From NCBI RefSeq assembly GCF_905397285.1, contig NZ_CAJPUX010000006.1, positions 186,001 to 250,000 of the forward strand: a stretch of 64,000 bases of DNA, in the 5' to 3' direction. The notes below the pieces were generated by a model that made no database searches, had not been told where the DNA came from, and saw only the letters and a program-made list of their open reading frames with translations. Below are positions 17,721-25,524 of this stretch, piece by piece (position 1 is the first letter of the stretch; each line of letters starts with the position of its first letter). Origin of the DNA: Cupriavidus plantarum (GTDB lineage: Bacteria; Pseudomonadota; Gammaproteobacteria; Burkholderiales; Burkholderiaceae). The position numbers and the translations under genes are program-made.

Positions 17721-19292
17721 ATGGCGAGCCGTAGACTGGTAAACTTGGACGCGATGATTCGTCGGGCAGATTTCGCACTCCAAGACGACGATACAGAGCA
17801 ACAGTCTTTCGACCAGATTCAAGGCATATCCCTCAGCAACCTCGCCCCCGGCAGCCTGTTGCTATCTAGCCTCCGAAAGCCTGATTTTCAGCGCGAGACA
17901 AACCACTGGTCTCCCGAGCAGGTTGTCTCTCTTCTAGAGTGCTTCATAAATGGGGAACTGATTCCATCAGTCATTCTCTGGCGTTCGCCAATGCACCTCT
18001 ACGTCATTGACGGGGGGCATCGACTAAGCGTGCTCCGGGCATGGATTGAGGATGACTATGGTGACGGCCCTATTTCTCAAGAGTACTTCGGCTACTCGAT
18101 CTCGGATGTGCAAAGGCGCATCGCAAAGCAGACGCGGGAACTCGTAGCTGAGAAAATTGGAACGTGGGCGCATTACACCAGAGGTGGCACGAGCGGCGTA
18201 GCAAGTGAGGCGCACCTACGCCGGATCAATACGATGGCAACCCGGGCCCTGCCCGTGCAATGGGTCCAAGGAAACGCCGACAAGGCGGAGAACTCCTTCT
18301 TCCGTATCAACATGAAGGGCACTCCTCTTGATGATATTGAGGAATTGCTTCTATCAAATCGTAGAAAGCCCATCCCTATCGCTGCACGAGCGGTCATCCG
18401 CGCCGGCATGGGGCATAAGTATTGGTCAGCGTTTCCGGCAGACACTGCGTCGTTGATCGAGCTGTACGCTCATTCGCTACACGCGACGCTGTTCGAACCA
18501 GAACTGCGCTCCCCGGTCAAGACGCTGGACCTCCCGCTCGGCGGTTCGACCGGTGTACGCGCCGCGCTCCAAGTTCTAATCGACTTCATGCTTGTCGCAA
18601 GCAGGAACCAGCAAGGCAGTCCGAAGACGGTAGGCGAATTGGATGACGATATCGACGGCACTGCGACACAAGGCGTGCTAGAGCGAGCATTGAGATTGGC
18701 CAGCCGCATCACTGGGAACGAGCACGGAAGTCTTGGCTTGCATCCGGCAATTTACTTTTATGGGCCGACTGGTCGCCACCATGTTCCTCTATTCATGGGA
18801 ACGGCGGAGCTATTCGCCCGCGCGCTTACCAATAACGATCAGTCGTTTTTTCCAAAGTTCACGAGGGTGCGCCAGACGCTGGAAGAAACGTTGATGTTGC
18901 ATAAGGATCTGATCGCTCAGGTGTTGCAGAAAACGGTGAGCTGGGGGCGGGCCACGCTATACATGAATGTCCTCGATCAAATCATTAATGCGATTGCCGG
19001 AGGCGAATCAGTTGGCGAGGCGGAGATTGTCCGATTCGCAGGGCGTGTCGGCAAAATCTTCATTGGCGATGCCAAGACCAAAGCGGCCGGCTTCTCTGAC
19101 GACACCAAGAGTGCGATATTCCTCCGAGCAGCGCTGCAAGGCGCAATCAAATGCCCGATCTGTCACGGATATCTGGATTCCAACAAGTCAGTTTCTTACG
19201 ATCACAAACTCCGACGTGCACAGGGCGGTCTTGGAGATGCAGATAACGGCCAGCTTACTCATCCGTATTGCAACCAAAGCGTTAAGGGTTAG
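17721..19292 (+). CDS. DUF262 (ParB/GmrS-like) and HNH endonuclease protein
   Basis: 523 aa. The N-terminal DUF262 domain (about residues 35-210) shows PDFQRETNHWS, the LECFINGELIPSVILW segment and the nucleotide-binding VIDGGHRLSVL motif. The C-terminal 50 residues form an HNH nuclease with CPIC, a catalytic SYDHKL and a final YCN, a zinc-stabilised type. Such fusions resemble the GmrSD group of nucleotide-dependent nucleases acting on foreign or modified DNA. GGGAGG lies just before the ATG. It stands first after the att copy with no partner gene, so a stand-alone defence nuclease is the best inference. Confidence 0.8.
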   Translation: MASRRLVNLDAMIRRADFALQDDDTEQQSFDQIQGISLSNLAPGSLLLSSLRKPDFQRETNHWSPEQVVSLLECFINGELIPSVILWRSPMHLYVIDGGHRLSVLRAWIEDDYGDGPISQEYFGYSISDVQRRIAKQTRELVAEKIGTWAHYTRGGTSGVASEAHLRRINTMATRALPVQWVQGNADKAENSFFRINMKGTPLDDIEELLLSNRRKPIPIAARAVIRAGMGHKYWSAFPADTASLIELYAHSLHATLFEPELRSPVKTLDLPLGGSTGVRAALQVLIDFMLVASRNQQGSPKTVGELDDDIDGTATQGVLERALRLASRITGNEHGSLGLHPAIYFYGPTGRHHVPLFMGTAELFARALTNNDQSFFPKFTRVRQTLEETLMLHKDLIAQVLQKTVSWGRATLYMNVLDQIINAIAGGESVGEAEIVRFAGRVGKIFIGDAKTKAAGFSDDTKSAIFLRAALQGAIKCPICHGYLDSNKSVSYDHKLRRAQGGLGDADNGQLTHPYCNQSVKG

Positions 19293-19412
19293 TTGTCAAC
19301 GATAGGGTCTACGGGCAGTACGTTTCGTCTAAGACTGCTTGCTCTGATTCGCATTGAAAGCGGTCCGCAAACTGTTGTACCGCCCCTTTTTGCGAGCTAT
19401 CCCCTGCCCGCT

Positions 19413-19904
19413 TCACGCGTCGGCCACGCCGAATAAATCGGCTGCGGGCGCGGCTTTTGAATACGCCCCGTCAGGCCATGCGCGCCATAAGCCGGCAACG
19501 GCAAACGCCGGCTCGTCACGAACCCATATCCGGTAACGAATCGACTTCGCTGGCTCCGCCTCGTAGTTCGGCTCATAGACAGCCGTCGCCGGCACCAGGC
19601 ACAGTTGGCCAGCCTTCCACGCCCCGCTGAAGCTGCGTTTCTCGCCCACGGTCTCAGCTCGAGCATTGATGGTGTCGAAGTTCTTTGCCTTCGTGCCGGC
19701 CGGCGTGCTATCCACAATGCGCGCGCGCGGCACCATGCTGAATGTGGCGACAATGCTCTCTCGAGCGCCAGTGGAATCCACGCGCACGGTCGGCGCGGCG
19801 TAGTCGCGGTAGGTCTCCGGCTTCCAGTCAACGTCAGGCGGCGGCTCGACGCCAAACACGTCGCGCAGCAGCTGCCGCTGCGTGGGCCGGTAGTTCATGC
19901 ACAT
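19413..19904 (-). pseudogene. Truncated SRAP (HMCES/YedK) gene
   Basis: 163 aa instead of about 220. It begins MCMNY, so Cys2, which crosslinks abasic DNA, is present, as are NARAET and the active-site Glu region VYEPNYE. The protein stops shortly after WRAWPDGAYSK, and the C-terminal part with the conserved catalytic His (the HxRMP region) is missing. SRAP proteins shield abasic sites in single-stranded DNA and are often phage-borne. Here it is probably inactive or only a DNA-binding remnant. Confidence 0.75.
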
Positions 19905-19919
19905 GGTCTCTCCCTGTCA

Positions 19920-20183
19920 TCAGCTGTTCCGGCGCCGCCGCGCTTCGCGCTTGAGTGCCCACGGATCCTGCAGGGCCAGCCTTGTCGGCAGCGAGTTACT
20001 CTGCGCGCGCCGCCGCCGCTCTTCCTCGAGGCAAGGCTCGCCCCGCAGCTCGCGCCGTAGCGCGCCAATCACGATATCCAGCGCCGTCGACTTGCCGCCC
20101 GACGCTGGTAGGCATGACAGCAACCGACCTGCGCGCCGAACGATGTTGTGTAGCCGCGCGATATCCCACAACAGCGCCCGCAC
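19920..20183 (-). CDS. Small hypothetical, probably phage-derived
   Basis: 87 aa, not recognised. It contains a basic Arg-rich C-terminus (EEERRRRAQ and KREARRRRNS) and no membrane segment. It is 15 bases upstream of the SRAP gene on the same strand, so the two could be one transcript. It could be the tail of a larger decayed phage gene. Confidence 0.3.
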   Translation of the reverse strand: MRALLWDIARLHNIVRRAGRLLSCLPASGGKSTALDIVIGALRRELRGEPCLEEERRRRAQSNSLPTRLALQDPWALKREARRRRNS

Positions 20184-20975
20184 CTCGGGCGATCGATTGC
20201 GCCGGTACAGCGCGCGCAGCTCGTCGGCCGACGGCCGCGCCGGATAGTGCGGATCGGCCTGCTGGCCAGCCTCAGATTACCTTTGCGGGGTAACTTCCCT
20301 TTTCCCTTAAAATCAACGGCTTAGAGTGAATTTATAGGCCGGGTTACCGAAGTTACCTTTTTCCCGATCCGACACCCGTCCATAGAAGCCCGGCGAGTCA
20401 CAGAGCGGCTGGACGCGTGCGTTGCCTCGAGGGGCGCTGCCACCCCCTGCTAGGTGCTTCCACGGTGCGTAAATCCGCGTAAATGCATGCGCTCCGTTTT
20501 TCGGGCGCGGCACCAGCACTGGCGCGGCCGGACGGGGGTCTGGCCGGGTGCATAAACGCCACTCAATGAAGCGGGCGGGTGAGGCGGGGTATCAACCGCG
20601 CGCTGAGAGTCAAGGTCAGGGCGCCGTGCCGGAAAAGTTAGCGGAGGTGGCGGCAGCGACCGAGCGACTTGTGGAAGCGGAAACGAACAGAGGGGCTCTG
20701 AGCGCCTCTAGAGGGATTCCGGCACGATCAATCGGCGACTAGGTGAACGGTGTCACTTGCCGAGCCGCTAGGGCGCCATCGCCTAGCGCTCTAGCGATCT
20801 TCTCGCAGCCGATTGCATAGCTTTTGACAGCGCCGCGCTGAGCGCTGGCAACTTGTGCAATGCCCGCCTGCGTTCGAGAAACGGTGCGGTTTCCGATATC
20901 GCATGACGGGGCATACCGCGAAGTCATTTGCCCGGCGATAATATCCAATACCAAACTTGCACCGGAGATGCCGAA
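20184..20975. other. Gene-poor stretch before the SEFIR gene
   Basis: About 790 bases without a convincing gene. Short frames at 20313-20519 (minus) and 20548-20742 (plus) have no recognisable domains. The minus strand near 20290-20370 repeats GGTAAC/GTTACC-type words (for example the GNFGNP codons), suggesting decayed coding sequence. The final 150 bases must hold the SEFIR promoter, but no clear -35/-10 pair stands out. Confidence 0.4.
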
Positions 20976-22403
20976 GTGACAACCGCAGCGCCGAAGCTAT
21001 TTATCTCATACAGCTGGTCTAACGCTCTCCATGAGCAATGGGTCGTGCAACTCGCTGAAAGCCTGGTGGAGTCTGGGGTAGATGTACTGCTCGACAAATG
21101 GGACTTGCGCGAAGGACACGACACCATCGCATACATGGAGCAAATGGTCACCGATCCTGCTATCCAAAAGGTGCTGATCATTTGCGACGAGACTTATGCT
21201 CAGAAGGCGGACGGGCGCGATGGGGGCGTCGGCACCGAGACTCAAATTATTTCGAAAGGCGTGTATGAGAAGACTACGCAGGAGAAATTTGTCGCGGTAA
21301 TCGCATCGCGGGACGCGGAGGGGAAGCCCTACCTCCCGACTTATTACAGTTCGCGAATCTATATCGATCCAAGTGATAACGATCGCTACGCATCCGAATT
21401 CGAAAAGTTGTTGCGCTGGGTCTTTAATAAGCCACTCTACGTCAAGCCAACTCTAGGAAGCCGGCCGTCCTTTATTGACGAGCCTGCTTCAATAAGCCTG
21501 GGTACAACTACGGTCTACCGCAGATGCTTAGATGCGCTAAGGCAAGGAAAGTCGTTCGCGCCAGGAGCTATCGACGAGTACTTTGAAATCTTCGCGGTCA
21601 ACCTCGAGAGAATCCGACTAGAGAGTGATAGCACAGATGATGCGGTCGTGGAAAGCATCGAGAAGTTTATGCCTTACAGGAATGAATATATTTCGCTCGT
21701 TCAGACGATCGCACAGTACTCGCCAATCGATGCGAACGGCGAGAAGGTCCATCGATTTCTTGAACGTATCTACAGCTACACGAAACCAGCCGCTGGTGCT
21801 GTGGCCTTTAACACCTGGCAGTTCCAAAATTATAAATACATCATTCACGAACTGTTCTTATATACGCTGGCCGTGTTCCTTCGTCACGAGCGATTCCACC
21901 TTGCAAACGTTCTTCTAGAGCAACCGTACTATCTGCGCGCGGACGAGTTTCGCTCCGCGAGTGCCGCGAACTCGTACACAGAGTTTTATCAGTCGGTAGA
22001 AGCGTTGGAGCATCGAAAGAGGCGTCTGCAAAGCAATCGAATTTCACTACACGCCGATCTGCTGCAGGAACATGTGGCGCCGGGCTTTGACTTGCGCTAT
22101 CTAATGCAAGCTGACTTTGTTGCATTCATGCGCAACGAAATAGTAGGTGGCGGGAGGCGCTGGTGGCCGGTGACGCTTGTCTACTTAGGGCGGCACCACG
22201 GCCCGTTCGAGATCTTTGCTCGGTCGGCCTCGAGCGCCTATTTTGATAGGGCGAAGGTCATCTTAGGCGTGTCGCGGAAGCAGGATATCGAGGCCCTCCT
22301 TCAAAAATACGAGACAGGCGATCGTCGCCTACCTCGGTTCGACTGGTCGGAGATCAACCCATCTGCATTGCTCGGCTTCGATGAACTCTGTACCAGTCGA
22401 TAG
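20976..22403 (+). CDS. SEFIR-domain (TIR-like) protein, candidate anti-phage effector
   Basis: 475 aa from the GTG at 20976, which has GGAG eight bases upstream; an ATG at 20928 would add 16 residues. Residues about 5-150 form a SEFIR/TIR-type domain: KLFISYSW, VDVLLDKWDLREGHD, then the core strand KVLIICDETY. The remaining 310 residues are helical with no recognised domain and presumably act as sensor or oligomerisation region. SEFIR proteins in bacteria are known single-gene abortive-infection systems thought to deplete NAD. Low GC and island position fit a defence role; the trigger is unknown. Confidence 0.8.
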   Translation: MTTAAPKLFISYSWSNALHEQWVVQLAESLVESGVDVLLDKWDLREGHDTIAYMEQMVTDPAIQKVLIICDETYAQKADGRDGGVGTETQIISKGVYEKTTQEKFVAVIASRDAEGKPYLPTYYSSRIYIDPSDNDRYASEFEKLLRWVFNKPLYVKPTLGSRPSFIDEPASISLGTTTVYRRCLDALRQGKSFAPGAIDEYFEIFAVNLERIRLESDSTDDAVVESIEKFMPYRNEYISLVQTIAQYSPIDANGEKVHRFLERIYSYTKPAAGAVAFNTWQFQNYKYIIHELFLYTLAVFLRHERFHLANVLLEQPYYLRADEFRSASAANSYTEFYQSVEALEHRKRRLQSNRISLHADLLQEHVAPGFDLRYLMQADFVAFMRNEIVGGGRRWWPVTLVYLGRHHGPFEIFARSASSAYFDRAKVILGVSRKQDIEALLQKYETGDRRLPRFDWSEINPSALLGFDELCTSR

Positions 22404-22439
22404 CAGCGTTATAAGAACGTGCCGCGGTGACAAGCAACA

Positions 22440-23452
22440 CTACGGGTTGTCATCGGCGCCGTTTAAGGTGTAGCTCCTGAACCGAACGACTGGTGCGCCA
22501 AGCCAGTCGTTCAGTTCCATAAGACGATCCTGAAGAGGCTTAACTTCGTTACGTGCAAAAGCTAGTGCGGCCTGAGCTGCATCGCCGAAGCCACCAGTGT
22601 TATGCGGGATGATGCCCATCAGCTGCGGCGGCACACGATGCGCGGCGAGCTGGTCGTCGCGCGTCACGTTCTTGATGTTCCAGAAGTCGTCCTTCGCTGC
22701 CACTTCCGACACCGGAATCAGCTGAATGCCCTCCATCTTGCCGTTAGGCGCGTACATGAACAGGTTGCCGGAATTGCTCGGACCTTTGCTGTTCTTCAAC
22801 GCCTCGCGAAGCGCATCGACATACTCCTGCTTCTGCGCGGCGTTGGTCATGTACAGGATGAAACCGGCGTGACTGCCGTTCTTGTAGTAGCGCCTGCGGA
22901 ACAGCGTCGCCGACTCGTTGAGCCACGTCGCATGGAGGGCGGAAAGGTATTCAGGCAGCCCGTACACCTCCTGATTGATATCGGGCTCCATCAGATGAAA
23001 GTCGCTGCCGCGCTTGAACTCGTGCGTGTCCTGCCAGTTCTGCACGAAGAAATAGCGATCGAGGTCGATGCCACGGCGCATGTATTTTGCAAGGGCAGGC
23101 TCCAGCGAAAGCGGTCGGCCTAGCGCATTGTCACGGCGCTCCAGATACCCGCTGCCGAAGACGATAAAGTCCTGCACCCAGCGTGCGAACGCCGTGCGCG
23201 ACAGCAGCCACTGCGCTTATGAACGTCGACACGAGGATGTTGCGCTTTACGTAGATGGGCGAGCTGTTATGCAAGGCGGCGGGAAAGGGTGCCAGCCAGA
23301 CCGTTTTCAATCGCTCGCCGCCACGCTGACGACTCGGTGTCGTCCGGCAGCTCGCGGCGATCGAGCACCGCGCGGGAGGCGGCGAAGCTGAACGCTCTCA
23401 TCGGTGCCGAAGCAGGGGCCGGTGTCGCCGCCGACCGAGCGTGTCTGATCAC
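22440..23452 (-). pseudogene. P2-type phage portal protein, broken by frameshifts
   Basis: The C-terminal 245 codons (22440-23177, beginning QDFIVFGSGYLERR) match the gpQ/PBSX-family portal protein that forms the phage DNA entry ring. The missing N-terminal part lies upstream in other frames: AFSFAASRAVLDRRELPDD (about 23398-23340), then a shift near 23277 to AALHNSSPIYVKRNILVSTF, then another near 23220 to AQWLLSRTAFARWVQ. Relative to P2, residues between ENG and LAGTLS are also missing. No terminase, capsid or tail gene is adjacent. It is a prophage fossil. Confidence 0.85.
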
Positions 23453-23852
23453 GTCCGGCGTGCTGCTCCCTTCTTGCGGGCCACTACAGCCCCCTCATGA
23501 TATTGGCGGTAGCCACGCCTTCGAGCGGTTCGTATGCGATGGTGTCAAGGGCAACAAATGCTGAGGCGCAGCCCTCTTTCCTTCTGCGTAGAACATCGTT
23601 CTCAGGCATGCCGCTCGACCGGTCTCTGGGAAGCGCTCGTCGTGCGAGGAGCCCTCCGCGAACCCTATCGAATCAATCGATCTCGCGTGCCATTGCTATT
23701 GATTGCTCCGCCTCTTTGCAATTATCGCGCGCATCGAAATCCAATAGAAAGTGCTATGAATTTCTCGATGCGGACACACAATTTTCACATCTTTTGCTTT
23801 TATAAAATTCATGTTCCACAATGCGCCGAAATTGTTTTGGTGGGGCGTGAGC
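23453..23852. other. Intergenic stretch before the Ntn-hydrolase gene
   Basis: About 400 bases with no supported gene. The last 100 bases are A/T-rich and contain TATAAA at 23801-23806, a possible -10 for the downstream gene; no matching -35 at 17 bases is clear. No terminase, which lies here in P2-type phages, can be recognised. Confidence 0.4.
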
Positions 23853-25136
23853 ATGACGTGCGAAGTGGTGGTGGCGAATCGGATGGGTGTTGCGCTGGCT
23901 GCGGATAGCGCGGCGACTTTCAGTGATAGGGACCAGGACGGGATGGGGAGGGAGACGTACACCTTTGGCGCGTGCAAGATCCAACAGCTCTCGTTTGTAG
24001 CGCCTGTCGGCATCATGTTCTTCGGAGCAGCTGAGCTATGCGGCGTATCGTGGGAACTGATTGTGAAAGCGTTCAGAGCTTCCTTGCGTCGCACGACGAT
24101 GTGCACGCTTGAAGACTACGCGACGGCCCTTGTACGCTTCGTCGAGGGTAACGACGCTCTCTTTCCGACGGAACAACGCTTGGCGTTGTTCAGGGCGATG
24201 GCCGTCAGATCTGTCAGGAGTCTTCTTGCCGAAGTGCAAAGTCAGCAGGAGACAGGCGCGGTCGGAAGCAGCCCACCTGCGGTCTTGGCTCAAATCAGGG
24301 AGACCTTGCAGGGGCACATGCTTCCGTTCGGTTGCTCGGAGATGGATTTGCGCAAGACTATCGATACCCACATGGCGTGGCTGTCGGGAGACTGCGTAAA
24401 AGAGGCGGCGAACACCGAGGAGCTTCGGCTGGTAGCGCGGGAGCTCCCTCTGGGCAAGCTATGCGAGGCAGCCGTGCGAAACCTTTATGTCAACTTCCGG
24501 ACCATATCTGGAGCGCCTCCGACCGGTGTTGTGCTGGTAGGTTTCGGCGACGAAGATGCGTTTCCTGGCGTGCTGGAGTTGCAATGTTACGGCCTTGGAT
24601 TCGACAAGCTCATCACCGCTGGTCGAGGAAGCGTGAAGAAGAAAGTGGACCATCGAAATAGCGTTTGCATAGAGGCATACGCTCAGACCGACGCTGTGGA
24701 ATTCTTCGTGGGAGGCTATACCAATCAGATCAAGGAGACTATTGGTCGCGCATATCGCCAGCATGTCGGCCGTTTTGCCGACGCGGTCATGGATGCGACC
24801 GGAGGCGCTTCCGATATTGAAGAACTAGTCGGCCGCTCCGCTGCCGACTTCGAACGCCAATGGTCTGAAGAGCTGATTCGTGGCAATCTCGAACCACTCC
24901 GCGCAGTCGTCGAGGGCATGTCACTGGAACAGCTGGCCGAACTGGCCGAGGCATTGGTTATGCTCGAGGCGTTCAAGGAACGTACCACGCGACGTACTCA
25001 TTCGGTTGGAGGTCCCGTAGACGTTGCCGTCATTACAAGATCGGAGGGCTTGGTCTGGATCAAGAGGAAACACTACTTCGGTTCCACACTCAACTACCGA
25101 TTTTTCCACCGACAGTTCGAGGAGCAGATGACATGA
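23853..25136 (+). CDS. Proteasome-beta/HslV-like Ntn hydrolase
   Basis: 427 aa from the ATG at 23853 (GGGGCG upstream); an ATG at 23811 would add 14 residues and bury the active site. After Met removal the protein begins Thr1-Cys2, and the N-terminus (TCEVVVANRMGVALAADS) puts Asp at position 17 exactly as in HslV and proteasome beta subunits. A Lys follows at 41 (ACKI), and the glycine strand appears as GIMFFGAAE. The C-terminal GGPVDVAVITRSEGLVWI matches the last proteasome strands. It is nearly twice the length of HslV or Anbu, with an extra helical middle region (about 60-330). No ATPase partner gene is adjacent. It overlaps the next gene by four bases. Predicted threonine peptidase; substrate unknown. 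Confidence 0.7.
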   Translation: MTCEVVVANRMGVALAADSAATFSDRDQDGMGRETYTFGACKIQQLSFVAPVGIMFFGAAELCGVSWELIVKAFRASLRRTTMCTLEDYATALVRFVEGNDALFPTEQRLALFRAMAVRSVRSLLAEVQSQQETGAVGSSPPAVLAQIRETLQGHMLPFGCSEMDLRKTIDTHMAWLSGDCVKEAANTEELRLVARELPLGKLCEAAVRNLYVNFRTISGAPPTGVVLVGFGDEDAFPGVLELQCYGLGFDKLITAGRGSVKKKVDHRNSVCIEAYAQTDAVEFFVGGYTNQIKETIGRAYRQHVGRFADAVMDATGGASDIEELVGRSAADFERQWSEELIRGNLEPLRAVVEGMSLEQLAELAEALVMLEAFKERTTRRTHSVGGPVDVAVITRSEGLVWIKRKHYFGSTLNYRFFHRQFEEQMT

Positions 25137-25324
25137 GCTATGGCCACAACCCATATCAACAGGAAAACGCGGGCGAGTCTCTTTCCAACCCTCCGGGAAG
25201 ACCCAGAACACCAGCAGAGAAGTACGATGAAATGATGCGCCGGCGCGCCTACTTCCAGCAACGGATCGCCGAGTACGACGCGACTCGCGTGGAGCCTGAG
25301 GAGCCCGCTTACGTGATGTGGTGA
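25133..25324 (+). CDS. Small charged-helix protein, paralogue B
   Basis: 63 aa, translationally coupled (ATGA overlap) to the Ntn hydrolase. The first 27 residues are rich in Asn, Gln, Gly and Pro and look disordered. Residues 28-56 (EKYDEMMRRRAYFQQ and IAEYDATRVEPEE) should be a charged helix, and the chain ends VMW. GAGGAG within the upstream gene is its ribosome-binding site. A paralogue lies at 16957-17151. Size and disorder-then-helix layout recall protein modifiers such as Pup, but the C-terminus lacks the GGQ/GGE end and no ligase gene is near, so substrate, adaptor or regulator of the hydrolase are all open. Confidence 0.65.
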   Translation: MSYGHNPYQQENAGESLSNPPGRPRTPAEKYDEMMRRRAYFQQRIAEYDATRVEPEEPAYVMW

Positions 25325-25361
25325 TACGAGACGCCACAAGACGCCCCCAGACTTCCAAAAC

Positions 25362-25390
25362 AAAAACGGACGCCGAAGCGTCCGTTTTTT
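25362..25390. terminator. Terminator between paralogue B and tRNA-Phe
   Basis: AACGGACGC and GCGTCCGTT pair around CGAA with A and T runs on both sides, so it can end transcripts from either strand: the island genes and tRNA-Phe. A decayed copy lies at 17467-17494. Confidence 0.9.
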
Positions 25391-25393
25391 TAA

Positions 25394-25440
25394 TGCTGGT
25401 GGCCTGGGACGGAATCGAACCGCCGACACAAGGATTTTCA
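25394..25440. repeat. Proximal attachment-site copy within tRNA-Phe
   Basis: The 47 bases identical to 17496-17542. They run from three bases beyond the CCA end to the anticodon loop, where identity stops abruptly. The intact tRNA is preserved on this side. Confidence 0.92.
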
Positions 25441-25472
25441 ATCCTCTGCTCTACCGACTGAGCTACCGGGCC
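25397..25472 (-). tRNA. tRNA-Phe (GAA)
   Basis: 76 bases including an encoded CCA. The acceptor stem pairs GGCCCGG with CCAGGCC (one wobble). The D-loop is AGCTCAGTCGGTAGAGC, the anticodon loop TTGAAAA gives GAA, and the T-arm contains GGTTCGATTCC. It is the integration target of the island. Confidence 0.97.
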
Positions 25473-25483
25473 AAAGAAGCGAA

Positions 25484-25512
25484 ACTATATCAGCGCTTTT
25501 TGAGGTGGTCAA
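25484..25512 (-). promoter_or_regulatory. Promoter of tRNA-Phe
   Basis: On the minus strand TTGACC (25512-25507) and TATAGT (25489-25484) are 17 bases apart, and the -10 ends 11 bases before the tRNA. Near-consensus sigma-70 promoter. Confidence 0.85.
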
Positions 25513-25524
25513 GCGTTGCGTGCT

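Larger units (their letters stand above)
17496..25440. mobile_element. 7.9-kb integrated element at tRNA-Phe, no integrase visible
   Basis: Bounded by the 47-bp direct repeats. It contains a DUF262-HNH gene, a truncated SRAP gene, a SEFIR gene, a portal pseudogene, a proteasome-like hydrolase and a small gene. Codon use in the DUF262 and SEFIR genes is visibly richer in A/T than in the flanking chromosome. No tyrosine recombinase, relaxase or replication gene can be seen, so the element is probably a remnant or depends on a helper in trans. P2-like portal remains suggest prophage ancestry for part of it. Confidence 0.85.

Noticed and set aside
25133..25324. A true Pup protein
   Set aside because: The C-terminus ends VMW rather than GGQ or GGE, no PafA ligase, Dop or Mpa gene is present, and residue content differs. 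Only size and layout are similar.
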